Shown here piece after piece: positions 1 through 9,837 of a DNA stretch of 64,000 bases. The stretch covers positions 794,036 through 858,035 of the forward strand of contig CAJNAR010000150.1 in assembly GCA_905220665.1 (NCBI GenBank), written 5' to 3'. Position 1 is the stretch's first letter. Each line of letters starts with the position of its first letter. A program made the position numbers and the translations under genes. The DNA comes from Albugo candida. Its lineage: Eukaryota; Oomycota; Peronosporomycetes; Albuginales; Albuginaceae. The notes below the pieces were generated by a model. The model was not told the origin of the DNA, made no database searches, and saw nothing but the letters and a program-made list of their open reading frames with translations.

Positions 1-692
1 CAAGTCGATTGGAGGGTCGTGGCGCTGAGGAGAGCTTTTATTAACCGGACCTCGTCTGGATCCAAAATCGAGTTGAGAACTATCAGCAATTGATGTAGGT
101 CGATGGTGTCAAAAGCTTTGTTGAGGTCAATACCGAGAATGTGCATATTGGTCTGGAAGCGACGCGTTAGAGCGATATTCCATCTTAGGACCTAGACTGC
201 ATCAGACAGGCGACTCGAAGTCCACTCTGGCTAGACGAGAGCCACTTATCCACTTTGTAAGGATGCAATTTAGTATGACCGTGAATATGGTCTTACGAGT
301 GGGATGAGAAAGGTGATCGGTCGAAGGTTGTCACACTTGCCCGTCGGTTTAATAGGCCTCAGAACGGTGTTTATAGCACCGTACATAAGGCTTTCGCGCG
401 TGGATGTGGTGGGGTTCTGGATATGACGATTTGCTTGCTTTAGCGAGGATGTCGGAAATCACTGGGGTCCTATACTTGAGTAATTCAGCTGGGACGTGAT
501 CTGCGACTGGTGCGCTATGGTTGTTCAGAGATCGAAATGCTTGTGTAACTTCCTCCTCCGTAATGGGTGATGTCATGCTGTATCTTCCAACATAGACGTC
601 AATGAGATGAGGTTTGTGAAACTGGGCTGAAAGAAATTCCATGATGACTTGGGCAGTTCCGCTGGAGCAACCAATGATGCGCCCATCATGAT
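1..692 (-). mobile_element. Non-LTR retrotransposon reverse-transcriptase fragment
   Basis: Read on the minus strand, this holds pieces of a LINE-type reverse transcriptase in several frames. Around 349-642 there is a stretch with SLNNHSAPVADHVPAELLKY, the fingers region that precedes the RT core. It is followed by a PKP..K..NLRPITLL-like block and, near 60-180, GIDLNKAFDTIDLHQLL, the first catalytic-aspartate region (motif A). Frame changes separate the blocks, so the copy is not functional. A second copy of the same region lies at 8427-8900 in the opposite orientation. The element continues beyond the left edge. LINE RTs copy RNA at a nicked target site; the clade cannot be assigned from this fragment. 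Confidence 0.7.
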
Positions 693-693
693 C

Positions 694-1203
694 ACGTATA
701 AATAGCGCTGACCGCTTTCGTGGCGTGAGCCGTCAGACGATTCGATACATCCTCTAGCAAAGCTTGTCGATGAGATCGATAGAGCAGTCGGTCGACAGGG
801 TCATCTCTGCTGGTGATCATGGCATGGAGATGTCTTTGCGTGCGAGAAAGCACTCACCAATTCACTCAAATGGCCATCGGTACCTATTCGCATCAAAGCC
901 ATCGCGAATACCATCATCTGACCCTAAATTGATACCGCACACCGTCTCGATCACAACTATGAGACAGCCGAGCTTTCTCGCACGCAAAAACATCTCTGTG
1001 CCCTGATCACCAGCAGCAATGACCCTGTCGACCTGCTGCTTTATCGATCTCACCGACAAGCTTTCCTGCGAACCATCGAAAAAGTGCAAGGAGACGGTGT
1101 AACCTAGCACATTATGGATCTCAAAAAATACAAATACACGGAGAGGATGTATCAGATCGTCCGACGGCTCACGCGACGAAAGCGGTCAGAGCTATTTATA
1201 CGT
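694..1203. repeat. Long imperfect inverted repeat (foldback)
   Basis: The left arm (694-851) and right arm (972-1203) are imperfect reverse complements. Outer ends: ACGTATAAATAGC at 694 and the complement GCTATTTATACGT ending at 1203. Inner ends: TGCGTGCGAGAAAGC near 838-851 and GCTTTCTCGCACGC at 972. The right arm carries an extra block of about 70 bp near 1064-1135, and the centre is about 120 bp. A short ORF crosses each arm (764-1006 plus, 862-1110 minus) and shares a R.I.Q.VDRVI.AGD motif. This is best explained by two head-to-head copies of the same LINE segment, or by a foldback element. Confidence 0.75.
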
Positions 1204-1211
1204 AATCATTA

Positions 1212-1399
1212 TAACGAAAGCACAACTAGTTCTCAGTGCTAAAAATGGAAAGTAATATTAAGAGTTAAAAACAATTTTAAAAATAAATGTATAAATCCCC
1301 TCCTAAACTGATCGCTCCTTCAAGATTGTTCGAAGAACACTGTCTCTGCAAGTTGCCCTTTTCACGACACATAAACGTCGTGATGCGTAATCCGCTACA
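1212..1399 (-). repeat. 3' LTR of copia element A
   Basis: This 188-bp sequence lies directly downstream (minus sense) of the RNase H end of element A. Its minus-sense 5' end is TGTAGCGGATTACG, preceded by a purine-rich tract (GAAAGGG) that fits a polypurine tract. A near-identical copy is at 8238-8426. Its inner end reads ...CTTTCGTTA, so it ends in TA instead of the usual CA. Confidence 0.65.
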
Positions 1400-1406
1400 C
1401 GCCCTT

Positions 1407-3019
1407 TCAACTTGCACTCTTGCGAATTCCACTTTCATTGCGTAGTTGCAGTAATTGGGGCGCACCAAGTGGCTTCGTCAAGTAATCAGCAAGCTGCACA
1501 GCTGAAGAGATATGATTGAGTTGGATCTCGCCTCGTTCAATGTGGTACCGAACATAATGCATCCTTAGGTCAATATGTTTAGCTCTTGGTGTATAGCCTT
1601 GATTCGTCGCAATACTTATCGCCGACTTATTGTCCATGTCCACTGTAGTCGCGGTCTTGCACGTGGCACCCATCTCTTTGAGCAAGTAACGAATCCATAT
1701 AATTTCTTGTGTAGCAAGTGCCAGTGCCATATATTCTGAAATAGCAGATGACAAAGCTACCGAAGTTTGGCGTTTGCTTTTGTATACGACAACCGCGCCA
1801 CCGAGCAAAATCAATACACCAGATGTAGATCGACGAGTCTTCTTGTCACTTCCCCAATTCGCGTCACAGTATGCCCCAAGCATGATCTTGTTGTCGTCCG
1901 ATTTTTGTACGTGATTCCGTGCGATTGTGTTCCCATAAGATAGTGTAAAAACGCGTAAAGCCGCACGCCAGTGTGGCTGGTCCAAGTACTGCGATAATAC
2001 GGATATCGCATAGCTAATGTCTGGTCGCGTTGCGTTCGCAATATTCAGTAGCGAACCGACCAATTTGCGGTACGAAGTGCTGCCTGTAAGCACTGGGTGT
2101 GACTCATCAGGAGTCAAGTCCTGGTCTCTACAGATAGGATTGCGAACTGCATAGGCCCCACTTTGCTCAAACTTCGAGACCAACTTCGCAATAAATTGGG
2201 ACGGTTTTAACACCAACTTCCCTTTTTCTCGTGAATAATTCACTTCCATGCCCAAAATAAATCGCGCAGCTCCAATTGACTTCACAGTAACATGAACCGT
2301 TAGCTCCTTGTAGATCATGTTTGCCTCAGCATCTGACTTGCTTCCAACTAGGAGGTCGTCCATATACAAGACTATGTATGTGAGTGTCTTGATGTTTGCA
2401 TGATTGCATCGAACAAAATTACATGTGTCTGCTCGACATTGTTCGATTCCCATAGTAGACAACACGAAGCATACTTTCTTGTGCCAGACCGCAGCCGCTT
2501 GCTTCAACTCATATAAGCTTCGTCGTAATTTGCACACCATTCCAAGTGAAATCTCAGCTCCAAGGGGTGGCTCCATGAAAGCTTCTTCTTCCAAGTCACC
2601 ATTTAGGAATGCCGTTTCCACGTCAAATTGTCGGATTACGTATTGCATGCTGCAACAAACCGACAGAAACACACGAATCGTATTTGAGCAACAGGTGAAT
2701 ATGTGTCGAAGTGATCAAATCCATGCGTTTGCAAATATACGAGGGCAGCCAAACATGCTTTGTAACGAACGATATCACCGTTTTCATCATACTTATGCCC
2801 AAATACCCATTTGTGACCTATGACCATGAAACCGGAAGGACGGTAGACAACATCCCATGTGTGGTTCTTACAATGAGCTTTATGTTCTGCTTGAATAGCT
2901 TCGTTCCATTGTTTTGCGTTCGTTGACTGCAACGCTTCTCGAAAATTCATCGGTACATCAGTGGCAGAAAGCGAAATTTCGTAACCGTCAACACATTGAC
3001 GTTTGGGTTCCGGCTCCAT
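1407..3019 (-). pseudogene. copia A reverse transcriptase and RNase H (frameshifted)
   Basis: Two overlapping minus frames (2636-3019, then 1407-2672) encode the RT and RNase H of a copia pol. The first has the N-terminal RT entry (NHTWDVVYRPSGFMVIGHKW and DTYSPVAQ). The second has DVETAFLNGDLEEE, the YMDDLL catalytic core and, after the connection domain, RNase H features: YCDANWGSDKKTRRSTSG, SAISEYMAL and PRAKHIDLRMHYVR. Copia RT makes cDNA from the element RNA, and RNase H removes the template. One frameshift near 2640-2670, inside the RT, separates the two frames. The catalytic residues survive, so decay seems fairly recent. Confidence 0.92.
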
Positions 3020-3280
3020 CCGTTCGCTATACTTCGGCGATCCACAGTCAGGAGTGGTAGATTCACACTGTCATCGTCAAAGCCATCATTAGTGAGTAGA
3101 TGAGATGATATAGAAGAACGATAAGGCCTTTTGTTCGACCCCGAGTATAACTGAAGTCGGGTACTTGGAAGGTGGAAATCCACACAATGTACAATAGCTC
3201 GTGACGGAGCAGGTATTCCTGGAAGCATGTAGGTACCATCATTGCCATTTCAACGACAGGGTCGCTTGATGTACGAGCTT

Positions 3281-3610
3281 TCATTGAATCGGTTGTGTTG
3301 ATTGGCTGTTTATCTGTGCGCCCCCCTCATTAGAAACCATTTCTAAGGTTTGTGACTGATTGAGATTTCCAGACGCATCCACAACCATGTCTTGCCAGCT
3401 CGTATCCATGTCAGCGGTGGTATCGGCGTTCATATCCTCAGCATCTGTATGATTGTTCGAAGCGGGTACGCCCACGTTCACTTCGTTGTTTTCATCATGA
3501 AAGTGTTTACATTGAGCAAAAGACTCACTTGAAACAACAACATCTTTGTACCGAATTGGAGGTCGCTCGTTTAACGTAACGGATCTAGTGATTACCAATT
3601 GTTCTCTCAT
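3281..3610 (-). pseudogene. copia A integrase-RT linker
   Basis: A 109-codon open stretch between the integrase and RT frames, overlapping the integrase frame by 4 bases, which marks a frameshift. It is rich in D, N, T and Q and has no catalytic motif. This matches the low-complexity spacer between integrase and RT in copia polyproteins. Residual coding-like sequence continues in other frames to about 3020 (3063-3284). Confidence 0.6.
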
Positions 3611-4413
3611 ACTCGGTATCCCTTAGATGTGTCCGAATACCCAAGATAAATACATTTGTTTGCTTTGCTGTCCCATTTAGTTGGCTTGCAATACGCGACT
3701 CGTAGATATCCAGTACAACCAAATACACGAAAATAACTTAGGTCTGCCCTGGACCCATACAGCTTTTCATTCGGACTAGTGTTAGAGCGCGCAGTATTCG
3801 GAATTCGATTAATGGTGCAGGCAGCCGTCATAATCGCTTCACTCCACCAGATACGATCCATTTCCATGTGGTACATCATCGAGCGGACCATCTCGACAAG
3901 GGTTCGATTCATCCTCTCTGCTGACCCATTTTGTTGCGGATTGTATGACACGCTTGTCTGGTGGAGAATACCTTGATCTGCACAGTACTTGTTGAAACGA
4001 TGATTGGTATACTCTCCACCATTGTCGCTTCGGATGCACTTAATCTTGCAATCTGTTTGCGTCTCCACCATAACACGAAACGCCTTAAAGCTTTCCAAAA
4101 CTTTGGACTTTGCTCCTAGCAAATATACGTAGACAAGTCGGCTGTAATCGTCAATAAGTGTGAGTACGTATAGAGCCCCACCCTTCGACTTCGGACTCAT
4201 AGGTCCCATAAGATCAATGTGTACGATTTCAAGTGGTCGAATCGTTTTTATTTCACTGCCTAAAGTATGACTGCAAGGACTGTTCGTCATTTTTCCACGT
4301 GCACATCCATCACATACACCGCCATCAGACGCAACGACACCGAAACACCATCGCAAGCCTTTATCGCTTGCAAGATCTTGTTTGTAGACACATGACCTAG
4401 GCGAGCATGCCAT
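3607..4413 (-). pseudogene. copia A integrase core
   Basis: A 268-codon minus frame with the retroviral-type integrase (rve) fold. The H..C..C zinc part is only partial at the N-terminus (VCDGCARGKMTNSPC). The DDE triad is intact: HIDLMGPMSPKSKGG, RSDNGGEYTNHRFN and NPQQNGSAERMNRTL. The C-terminal part has the typical copia RVFGC and LGYSDTSKGYRV motifs. The enzyme inserts the element cDNA into host DNA. The frame is closed at both ends by frameshifts, so it is part of a broken polyprotein. Confidence 0.92.
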
Positions 4414-4430
4414 AGTCCACTAGTTTCATT

Positions 4431-4960
4431 TCATGTAACTCTGCTCTCAGCCTGGTGTTCCTCCAATGTGACATGTTGTTTCACATTCCACGCAAATAGC
4501 TTTCCCACTCGTTTAATTACTGCTACAGTCACATCGTTACTCACCAGTACTGTTTCATCGCGCTTAAACTGAACCAACACACCTCGGGCTGTCAACGCTG
4601 GTACAGACACAACTTTCTTGTCTCGTCCAGGCACATGTAAAACCTCTGTTAGCTTGACTGTGCGACCATTTTCGGGTATAAATCGTACTGCGTCTGTTCC
4701 ATTTGCCTGTAACTGCAGTCCATTCGCCACAGTGATGCAAGTTGGGGTACTTAAATCATCATATTCCACGAATATACGTTTGTCATCAGTCATGGGTGAC
4801 GACTCGCCCCACTATCCAGCAACCAAGTCGAGCTCGAAATTATTTCGTCACTGGATGCCGAAAAAACAAATTCATTACCAGGTCCCGATGGTTTCACGTT
4901 GCGACACTGCGATCTTTTGTGACCGTGCCGTCCGCATTTAAAACACTTGCCTTGAAAAGT
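4431..4960 (-). pseudogene. copia A zinc knuckle and aspartic protease
   Basis: On the minus strand, a CCHC zinc knuckle CFKCGRHGHKRSQC (about 4900-4945) is followed by the protease active site WLLDSGASRHP (about 4800-4830). A frameshift follows directly, and the protease body (4431-4793) shows the usual copia pattern ITVANG..L, TEVLHVPG and an LFAW end. The knuckle packages the RNA and the protease matures the polyprotein. After the stop near 4431, the pre-integrase region continues in another frame. Confidence 0.85.
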
Positions 4961-5026
4961 AGCATTAGACTGTCCTCTTCTAGAATTTTGGTGGCGATTT
5001 CTATGTTCTTCTTGTCCACGGTGTCC

Positions 5027-5659
5027 TCAATTTCCTTGAAAGTTTCGAGATTCATTACGCTGAAACTGCGCCTTGAAAGCGGTTTCCTTCTTGTCGCGCC
5101 TCTGAAGAGTGTCATTTTCCCGGCTGAGCTTTCCTTTTGCGTCCAGAAGTGTCACATTGCTGTGTGCCTCGATAATGCGTACCATACCATCATATTCGGA
5201 TGATAAACTTACCAGAAGTAGAACCAGCTTTTCATCATCATCCATGTTGTCACCGGTAGCCCTGAGCTTTAGACACAGCTCATCAAACTTCAGTAGAAGA
5301 TCCATAAGACCGGAACCAGTCTGCATCACAAACTCATGTAATTGATTTCGAAGTTGCACTCGGTTGTGAAGGTTTTTCTTCGCAAAGAACGTCTTAAGAG
5401 CCTCCCACGCCTCAATAGCCGACTCACATTCCCGAACCATAAACTGATAGGTTGGAGAGAGGAGCTTCACCAGCACAGCCAAGGCCTTCATGTCGGAGAC
5501 TTTCCATTCGGGATGCTCCTGCAGCACTACAGGCTCTGGCTTGATCCTAACGTGATTCAACAGGTCTTTGCGCGCGAGGGTCATGCGTGCATTAAATTCC
5601 CACATGAAATAGTTGTCATCCGTGAGGATGTCATTGAGAGCTAATGTGTTTGGGCTCAT
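5027..5659 (-). pseudogene. copia A gag
   Basis: A 210-codon minus frame starting MSPNTLALN, with the copia Gag (UBN2-type) pattern: L.DDNYFMWEFNARMTLA, EAWEALKTFF, HEFVMQTGSGLMD and LLLVSLSSEYDGMV. Gag forms the virus-like particle. The start codon lies inside the primer-binding-site-like sequence. A frameshift near 5030 separates it from the zinc knuckle. Confidence 0.88.
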
Positions 5660-5662
5660 ACC
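5652..5662 (-). promoter_or_regulatory. Primer-binding site of element A, overlapping gag ATG
   Basis: In the element's sense direction this reads GGTATGAGCCC, complementary to an initiator-Met tRNA anticodon-arm sequence (..GGGCTCATA..), with one base different from the other copia copies in the window. The gag ATG (5657-5659) is part of it. Confidence 0.55.
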
Positions 5663-5666
5663 CTAT

Positions 5667-5922
5667 GGTGCATGACACTTAAAACCAGCAAACCCTGATT
5701 TTGAATGGCCAATTTTCGGATCATATTACCCTATAATGTTGCCGTTGCTGATTAGCTAAAGTAGATCATAAAACAAGGATATAATGTTGTCACTGTTGAT
5801 TGGCTAAAAGTACATCATAAACAATCGTCCTTGCCCTGACCTAGGCTCAGTCATCACCACTAACCACTTACCCGCTTGAAACCTCAACCATCAACCTGCA
5901 TTCCGACTAATATCGTACAATT
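5667..5922. other. Junction between copia A and a transposase gene; short tandem repeat
   Basis: No gene is seen. It contains two diverged copies of an approximately 50-bp unit (ATAATGTTG..GTTG.TGATT.GCTAAA..TACATCATAAA) at about 5731-5778 and 5781-5828. It may be what remains of the 5' LTR of element A, or the 5' end of the transposon that follows. Confidence 0.4.
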
Positions 5923-7915
5923 ATGCCTCGCCTAGCAAAGTTAAAAAGGCAGATGCGGAGAGAGGTCAAGCGCGCCAAAACCGATAACAGCTCAGGCATT
6001 CATATATCTACTGATAGCAGTTCTGGAGAAGACCTGGATGTTTCGGAAGGCAATGATGACGAAAATCTCGACTTCGCATCTGTTGAAGCAAATATTGGAA
6101 GAGCCTATCAAGCAGCTGTTATAGTTCTACCGTTACCAGGATTAAACCAGAAGGCAGCTGTTGGCTGTAATCTTTTGACCAATTACTTTGCTGTTGCAGG
6201 GCCAGTTTTGCAAGAAGCTGAGATTACGGATGAGGGTGACAAAGAGGATGACGACGAGGATGGTGCAGTCTGGACCAGGGAGAGGCTGACAACCACCATT
6301 AACACACTTGCCACTCGAGCAAAGACTGGTAAGGCCGAGTAAAACCGGCGACTTGCAGTTCTTTCTTATCTTCAGCTGGTAAAATCTGGATATGCGCGAA
6401 TAGCAGCTAGCACACCGATAGCGGAAGGCGCTGGGAGGGGTGTGTATTTTGCGCGCTCTCTGCGTGCTTGGGCAACACTCTGTCTAGAGGGCGAAGAATT
6501 GCCTTTGTCGCAGACGGGAAAACATGCAAAACGGCGAAGCTACCTACAGGATGAGGACCGCATTCTACCGTTTCAGGAGTATCATCGAGCGAACAAGTTC
6601 AAGGTGGAAGTATCAGCTTTGACAGAACATGTCAACACGAACATCTTTCCGCGACTTGGATACGCTCCATCTCCCACAATCTCCGAAAGGACTGCGACAC
6701 GCTGGCTCCATTCACTGGACATCAATTACCGCACATTGACTCAAGGAATATACATTGACGGCCATGAGCTGGAGGATGTCATTGCGTACCGGCAACACTT
6801 CCTGGATCGAATGGCCGACCTTGAGGCGCGGATGCCTACTGTTGTTGGGAAGGAGGAAGTCGATGGTAACAATGAGTTCACTGCAATCACCTGGCCCCCT
6901 GATGGCATCCTCCGTCCACTCATCTTGGTAACTCATGATGAGAGTACTTTTGCCGCTCATGATGGACTTAAGCGTCTTTGGTTGCCAGACGGTGAACAAC
7001 CATTACGAAAAAAGGGACAGGGCAGGTCCCTTAACGTCAGCGACTTCCTTTGCAACATCATAGGCCGGTTAGCACTTGCTAAAGAAAAGGCTGCTCAGCA
7101 TCCTGGCATACAAGCAGCGGCCTGCATCATCATGCAACCTGTCACGCAGCATGACGGATGCTGGATATCGGAGAAGCTGTGCAAACAAGTCTGTGACTTG
7201 GCTATCCCAATCTTCGAAGCTCAATTTCCCGGCTGTCAAGCTCTTTTTGCCTTCGAAAATGCAACTGGACACAGTACATTCGCCCCCAATGCCCTTCGCG
7301 TCGGCGCAATGAACTTGTCAAGTGTAGGCAAGCAGCCAAAGATGCGTGCAACAACGTGGGGACACGGAGTCTCTCAGGATTTGGTTTTTGCTTATGACCA
7401 TCCTGATGAAACGCTCCGTGGTCAGGCAAAGGGACTGAAAGCTGTGCTGGAGGAACGTGGGCTGTGGGAAGCTGGCCTGAAGGCGGGAAGCAAAATATTT
7501 CCTGTGGATGGCGCAACCTGCTGCGCCCAAAAACCTTATGGCCAATAAATCAGGCTATAAAGCACAAGTAGGAATGATAGAGGAGCGAATTGTTGCCGCT
7601 GGTCATCAAGTGATATTTTACCGAAGTTTCACTGCGAGCTCAACTATATCGGAAACTTTTGGGCAGCCGCTAAGCGATACGCCAGAAAACACTGCGATTA
7701 CACTTGGAAAAATTTACTGGTAACAGTTCCAGCTGCCTTGGCATCTGTTCCACTGGACGATATACGTCGACACTCACGAAAAGCTTTGCGATACATGGAC
7801 GTTTACCGAAAAGGTCTCACCGGAAAAGAAGCAGAGCATGCGGTGAAAAGTACAAATCCCACCTACGTGTACCCAATTCTATTTCGATGGATGTGGGTGT
7901 TATGACAAGATAAGT
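5923..7915 (+). pseudogene. Decayed DDE transposase gene
   Basis: It reads from ATG at 5923 with an acidic N-terminal region, an in-frame TAA at 6340-6342, and then the same frame to 7548. After a shift in an A-run near 7525 it goes on in other frames to about 7915. The body matches a transposase family common in fungi and oomycetes: THDESTFAAHDG (first acid), LFAFENATGHSTFAPNAL (second acid region), KQPKMR, AVLEERGLW, then [40 protein letters not shown] and GKEAEHAV. Compared with the family pattern as I know it (FDNAS/T..H and LNFIE), the second Asp is Glu and the third acid is replaced, so it should be inactive apart from the stops. It would have cut and pasted its own element. Terminal inverted repeats were not recognised. 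Confidence 0.8.
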
Positions 7916-7940
7916 AGCACCTTTGATGACAGTTTCCTGC

Positions 7941-8013
7941 AAAACTAATATTATTCTTCGAAACATGATATTATCCTTCGTAACATACTACTATCCTTCG
8001 AAAACTGATATTC
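7941..8013. repeat. Short tandem repeat
   Basis: Three to four imperfect copies of a unit about 22 bp long (core ATATTATCCTTCGAAAC) follow the transposase remnant. They may belong to the transposon's terminal region. Confidence 0.6.
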
Positions 8014-8237
8014 GACAGAATAGTTTAGGCGGCCAAATTTTCTCCAACCCTAGGAAAATGCCAAAATTCAGACGACTTTGCACCGCTACTGCTCCATGAA
8101 AAGTTGAGATAATAAAAATCCGAGACTTGTGAAGGGAAGCTTAGAGCATGCTCTTTGTTGCCAAAGGCTTCTTTTCTGTGTAATTTGTATTTTGGCCAAG
8201 CCTTAGCGATTCTTGCAGGACCACTGAAGTTGCTGGC
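8014..8237. other. No recognisable feature
   Basis: About 220 bp between the short repeat and the solo LTR. A 74-codon minus frame is present, but it shows no family signal. Confidence 0.4.
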
Positions 8238-8426
8238 TAACGAAAGCACAACTACTTCTCAGTGCTAAAAATGGAAAGTAATATTAAGAGTTAAAAACAA
8301 TGCTGAGAATGAATGTATAAATACCCTCATAAACTGATCGCTCCTTCCAGATAGTTCGAAGACCACTGTCTATGCAAGTTGCCCTTTTTCACGACACATA
8401 AACGTCGTGATGTGTAATCCGCTACA
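8238..8426 (-). repeat. Solo LTR of the element A family
   Basis: 189 bp, close to the LTR at 1212-1399 over its whole length and in the same orientation (TAACGAAAGCACAACTA at the low end, AATCCGCTACA at the high end). No copia coding sequence adjoins it, so it is a solo LTR left by LTR-LTR recombination or a piece carried with a rearrangement. No matching flanking duplication was found. Confidence 0.75.
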
Positions 8427-8900
8427 ACCATGATGGGCGCATCATTGGTTACTCCAGGGAACCGCCCAAGTCATCAAGAAATTTCTTTCAGCCCAGTTTC
8501 ACAAACCTCATCTCATTGACGTCTCTGTTGGAAGATACAGCATGACATCATCCACTACGGCGGAGGAAGTTACACAAGCGTTTTGGTCTCTGAACAATAA
8601 TGGCGCACCAGTTGCAGATCACGTCCCAGATGAATTACTCAAGTATAGGTCCCCAGTGATTTCCGACATCGTCGCTAAATCAAGCAAACCGTCATATCCA
8701 GAACCCCACCAGATCCACGCGCGAAAGCCTTATGCACGGTGTTATAAACGCTGTTCCGAAGCCTAATAAACCGATGGGCAACTGTGACAACCTTCGACCG
8801 ATCACCCTTCTCATCACACTCGTAAAACCATATTCAAGGTCATACTAAATCGCATCTTTACATAGGTGGATAAGTGGCTCTCGCCTAAACATAGTGGCTT
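8427..8900 (+). mobile_element. Second copy of the LINE reverse-transcriptase fragment
   Basis: This matches the reverse complement of about 236-690. A 74-codon frame (8542-8766) has SLNNNGAPVADHVPDELLKY, and later frames have PKPNKPMGNCDNLRPITL and VDKWLSPKHSGF. Frameshifts break it. It abuts the solo LTR directly at 8426/8427, just as the other copy lies near an LTR at the left edge. Confidence 0.7.
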
Positions 8901-9837
8901 TCGAGCCATCGTACGCCTAGTCATGTCGCGGGATCCCTTGTCTTCACAATGAGTTCGCATAGCGAGTCTATCGATACGAGGACCGCAAAGGTTGAGAAGC
9001 TACAAATAGCCATGCTATTCAAGCTGTTCTTTACGTAGCACTCTCAGCCTTACGCTTTTTTGTTGGTGGATCAGAAAGTTTTCCGGCGCTAGCGGTCTAA
9101 GTCTAAGATGACATTCATATAGCGGGGTCAGCGAGTAGCTCAACAGGATAATCGTTTAGACAGTTCTCCCAACGCATGATTGTGATTCGTCAAGGGTGAT
9201 TTTACAACTAGGATGAAATTGTCTACATCTAGTGCGTGATTTCACCAGATGCCATCCCGCAAAAGCCATTGAGTCGTCAGTAAAAATGACGGTCTACGCC
9301 AGCTTGGTGAAGGAACTAGTACTTTGAATGGTTTTTAGCAAGCGAATGCGCAATGGATGTTGTGGGTGCCGTTGCTGGCAAGAATGTGTTATCACTAATC
9401 GATCCTATTTGTGATCCTCGCTGACAACGCTAAGGATCATAACGTTGGCGCTGAATTGACTTCCCAAAGACAGGTTCACATTCACAGGCACGAAATGCGG
9501 TCATAATGATGCAAGCGTACAAGAAGGCAACCGCAAGTTTGAAAACGCGCTTCTTAAAAAGGTTTGATGAGGTCTTGGCATATACATAAAGAGCAAGAAG
9601 AAACCATCGATATACTTCGACTTTCTCTACGTTGTTAGTTACTATAAAATGTACGAGTGTGTGAATGAGATACAAGGATTTTCTCGTTCCTTGCACACAT
9701 AAACGACTGACTCGTTCTCAATCAAAAGTTGTTCATATTACTCATTAGATTTATGCTGGTGACTTTCCGGGGTCATGACTGTACGTCCACTATAAACGGT
9801 AGTCCCTAAGTCATGCACGGGGCTTTGAAACGTAGAA
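8901..9837. other. Intergenic, no supported gene
   Basis: A minus frame at 9430-9696 is open for 88 codons but lacks an ATG at its start and a family signal. The rest shows no coding pattern that I could support. Confidence 0.4.

Larger units (their letters stand above)
1212..5666 (-). mobile_element. Ty1/copia LTR retrotransposon A (degenerate)
   Basis: A minus-strand element with the copia order gag, CCHC zinc knuckle, aspartic protease, integrase, reverse transcriptase, RNase H, described in the entries below. Frames change at about 5030, 4800, 4420, 3610, 3280 and 2650, so no complete polyprotein is encoded. The 3' LTR is at 1212-1399. On the 5' side, a primer-binding-site-like sequence (5652-5662) overlaps the gag ATG, but the DNA beyond 5666 does not resemble the 3' LTR. 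The 5' LTR is therefore lost, replaced or too diverged to see. Confidence 0.9.

Noticed and set aside
862..1110. Short ORFs in both arms of the inverted repeat as separate genes.
   Set aside because: They mirror each other across the inverted repeat and lie in transposon DNA; they are explained by the repeat.
9430..9696. An 88-codon minus-strand frame upstream of the METTL16-like gene.
   Set aside because: No ATG at its start, no family signal and no partner exons.
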